From assembly GCA_028697515.1 (NCBI GenBank), contig JAQVEY010000152.1:1-6208 (forward strand): 6,208 nt of DNA, given 5' to 3'. The notes beneath the pieces were generated by a model. That model was not told where the DNA came from. It did not search any database and was given only the letters and a program-made list of their open reading frames with translations. Numbering within the stretch: the first letter of the stretch is position 1; each line of letters begins with the position of its first letter. The translations under genes were made by a program, and so were the position numbers. The stretch is from Bacteroidales bacterium (GTDB lineage Bacteria; Bacteroidota; Bacteroidia; Bacteroidales; ML635J-15). Below, in pieces: positions 5,714-6,208 of the stretch.

Positions 5714-6208
5714 ATGAAATTCAGCAGATTCTTATCCTTATTTATAGTTTTTATCGGATTTTTCACGAGTATAAGCTTAATTAGCTTTGCTCAATCTCCG
5801 CAAATAACACAACAACCTGAAAATTTAATAAAGTGTCTGAATAATGCAGGTTCAATAAGTATTGTAGCAACAGGAGCCGAGCCTCTTCACTATCAATGGT
5901 ATAAAGACAGCAATCCCTACGGAACAGACAGCCCTGTTTTAGATTTTGCATCACTTCAGGAATCAGACGAAGGGGAGTATTATTGCACTGTAAGCAATGG
6001 AGAAGGAAGTTTAGATAGTTATATATGTTCTATTACTGTTGTAAATGGCATTCCTACTTTTAATGATATTACATCTGAAAACGATCTTGTTTGTGCAGGA
6101 ACCGACAATTTATTTACTTCTGATGTTAGCGGAGAAAATTTTTATGTCACCTGGTTTCATTACTCTGATAATGTTGGTTATGGCACAAATTATAATCTTA
6201 CATCAGCA
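5714..6208 (+). CDS. Exported protein with Ig-like repeats (3' end outside the window)
   Basis: The first 165 codons of a longer protein are visible, and the frame is open to the right edge. Residues 1-26 form a hydrophobic signal peptide with likely cleavage at SFA/Q. Residues about 29-110 are an immunoglobulin-like domain of the I-set/Ig_3 kind: ITQQP at the start, Cys41, Trp62 in YQWYKD and the hallmark DEGEYYC (85-91) with Cys91, so Cys41-Cys91 would be the intradomain disulfide. A second region from about residue 114 starts a further Ig-like unit with Cys127 and Trp147 (VTWFHY). Large Bacteroidota proteins of this layout are often surface adhesins exported by the type IX system. Whether this one carries the sorting domain cannot be seen. 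The ATG has an A-rich upstream and no Shine-Dalgarno sequence. The next in-frame Met is absent from the visible part, so the start is well supported. Confidence 0.88.
   Translation, partial: MKFSRFLSLFIVFIGFFTSISLISFAQSPQITQQPENLIKCLNNAGSISIVATGAEPLHYQWYKDSNPYGTDSPVLDFASLQESDEGEYYCTVSNGEGSLDSYICSITVVNGIPTFNDITSENDLVCAGTDNLFTSDVSGENFYVTWFHYSDNVGYGTNYNLTSA

Overview
The window looks like chromosomal DNA from a low-GC (roughly one third G+C) member of the Bacteroidota. Four things point there. A secreted PKD-domain protein ends in a type IX secretion (Por/T9SS) C-terminal sorting domain with an IYPNPTSD motif. A second exported protein carries Ig-like repeats. TAnnTTTG-type -7 promoter elements lie upstream of genes. 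None of the start codons has a convincing Shine-Dalgarno sequence. The sequence does not support a genus assignment.

Layout: 1-141 is a convergent end. It holds a hairpin plus T-run reading rightwards (42-73), probably the terminator of a gene left of the window, and a strong leftward terminator (91-122). From 2769 down to 142, four minus-strand genes run in one direction: a PfpI/YhbO-like DJ-1 superfamily protein (2203-2769), a small cupin (1864-2193), and two tandem paralogous Hsp31-like DJ-1 superfamily proteins (1061-1831 and 142-921). Gaps are 9, 32 and 139 bases. The last gap may hold an internal promoter. A 308-base divergent intergenic region (2770-3077) carries a -7-like element in each direction. 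To its right, on the plus strand, are the four-PKD T9SS cargo protein (3078-5075), ribonuclease HI with a GTG start 19 bases later (5095-5577), and the first 165 codons of an Ig-like-repeat exported protein that runs off the right edge (5714-6208).

How the genes may work together: the minus-strand set combines three predicted cytoplasmic DJ-1/PfpI proteins with a metal-site cupin. This is plausibly a stress or detoxification cassette for reactive carbonyls, electrophiles or oxidants. That role is inferred from the families and not shown by the sequence. The most unusual feature is that the two tandem paralogs have Cys-Tyr at the nucleophile elbow, where PfpI/Hsp31 enzymes have Cys-His and DJ-1 has Cys-Ala. 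The plus-strand genes are a cell-surface or secreted protein, a housekeeping nuclease and another surface protein. Their adjacency looks like ordinary genome packing. I see no mobile element, CRISPR array, tRNA or rRNA.
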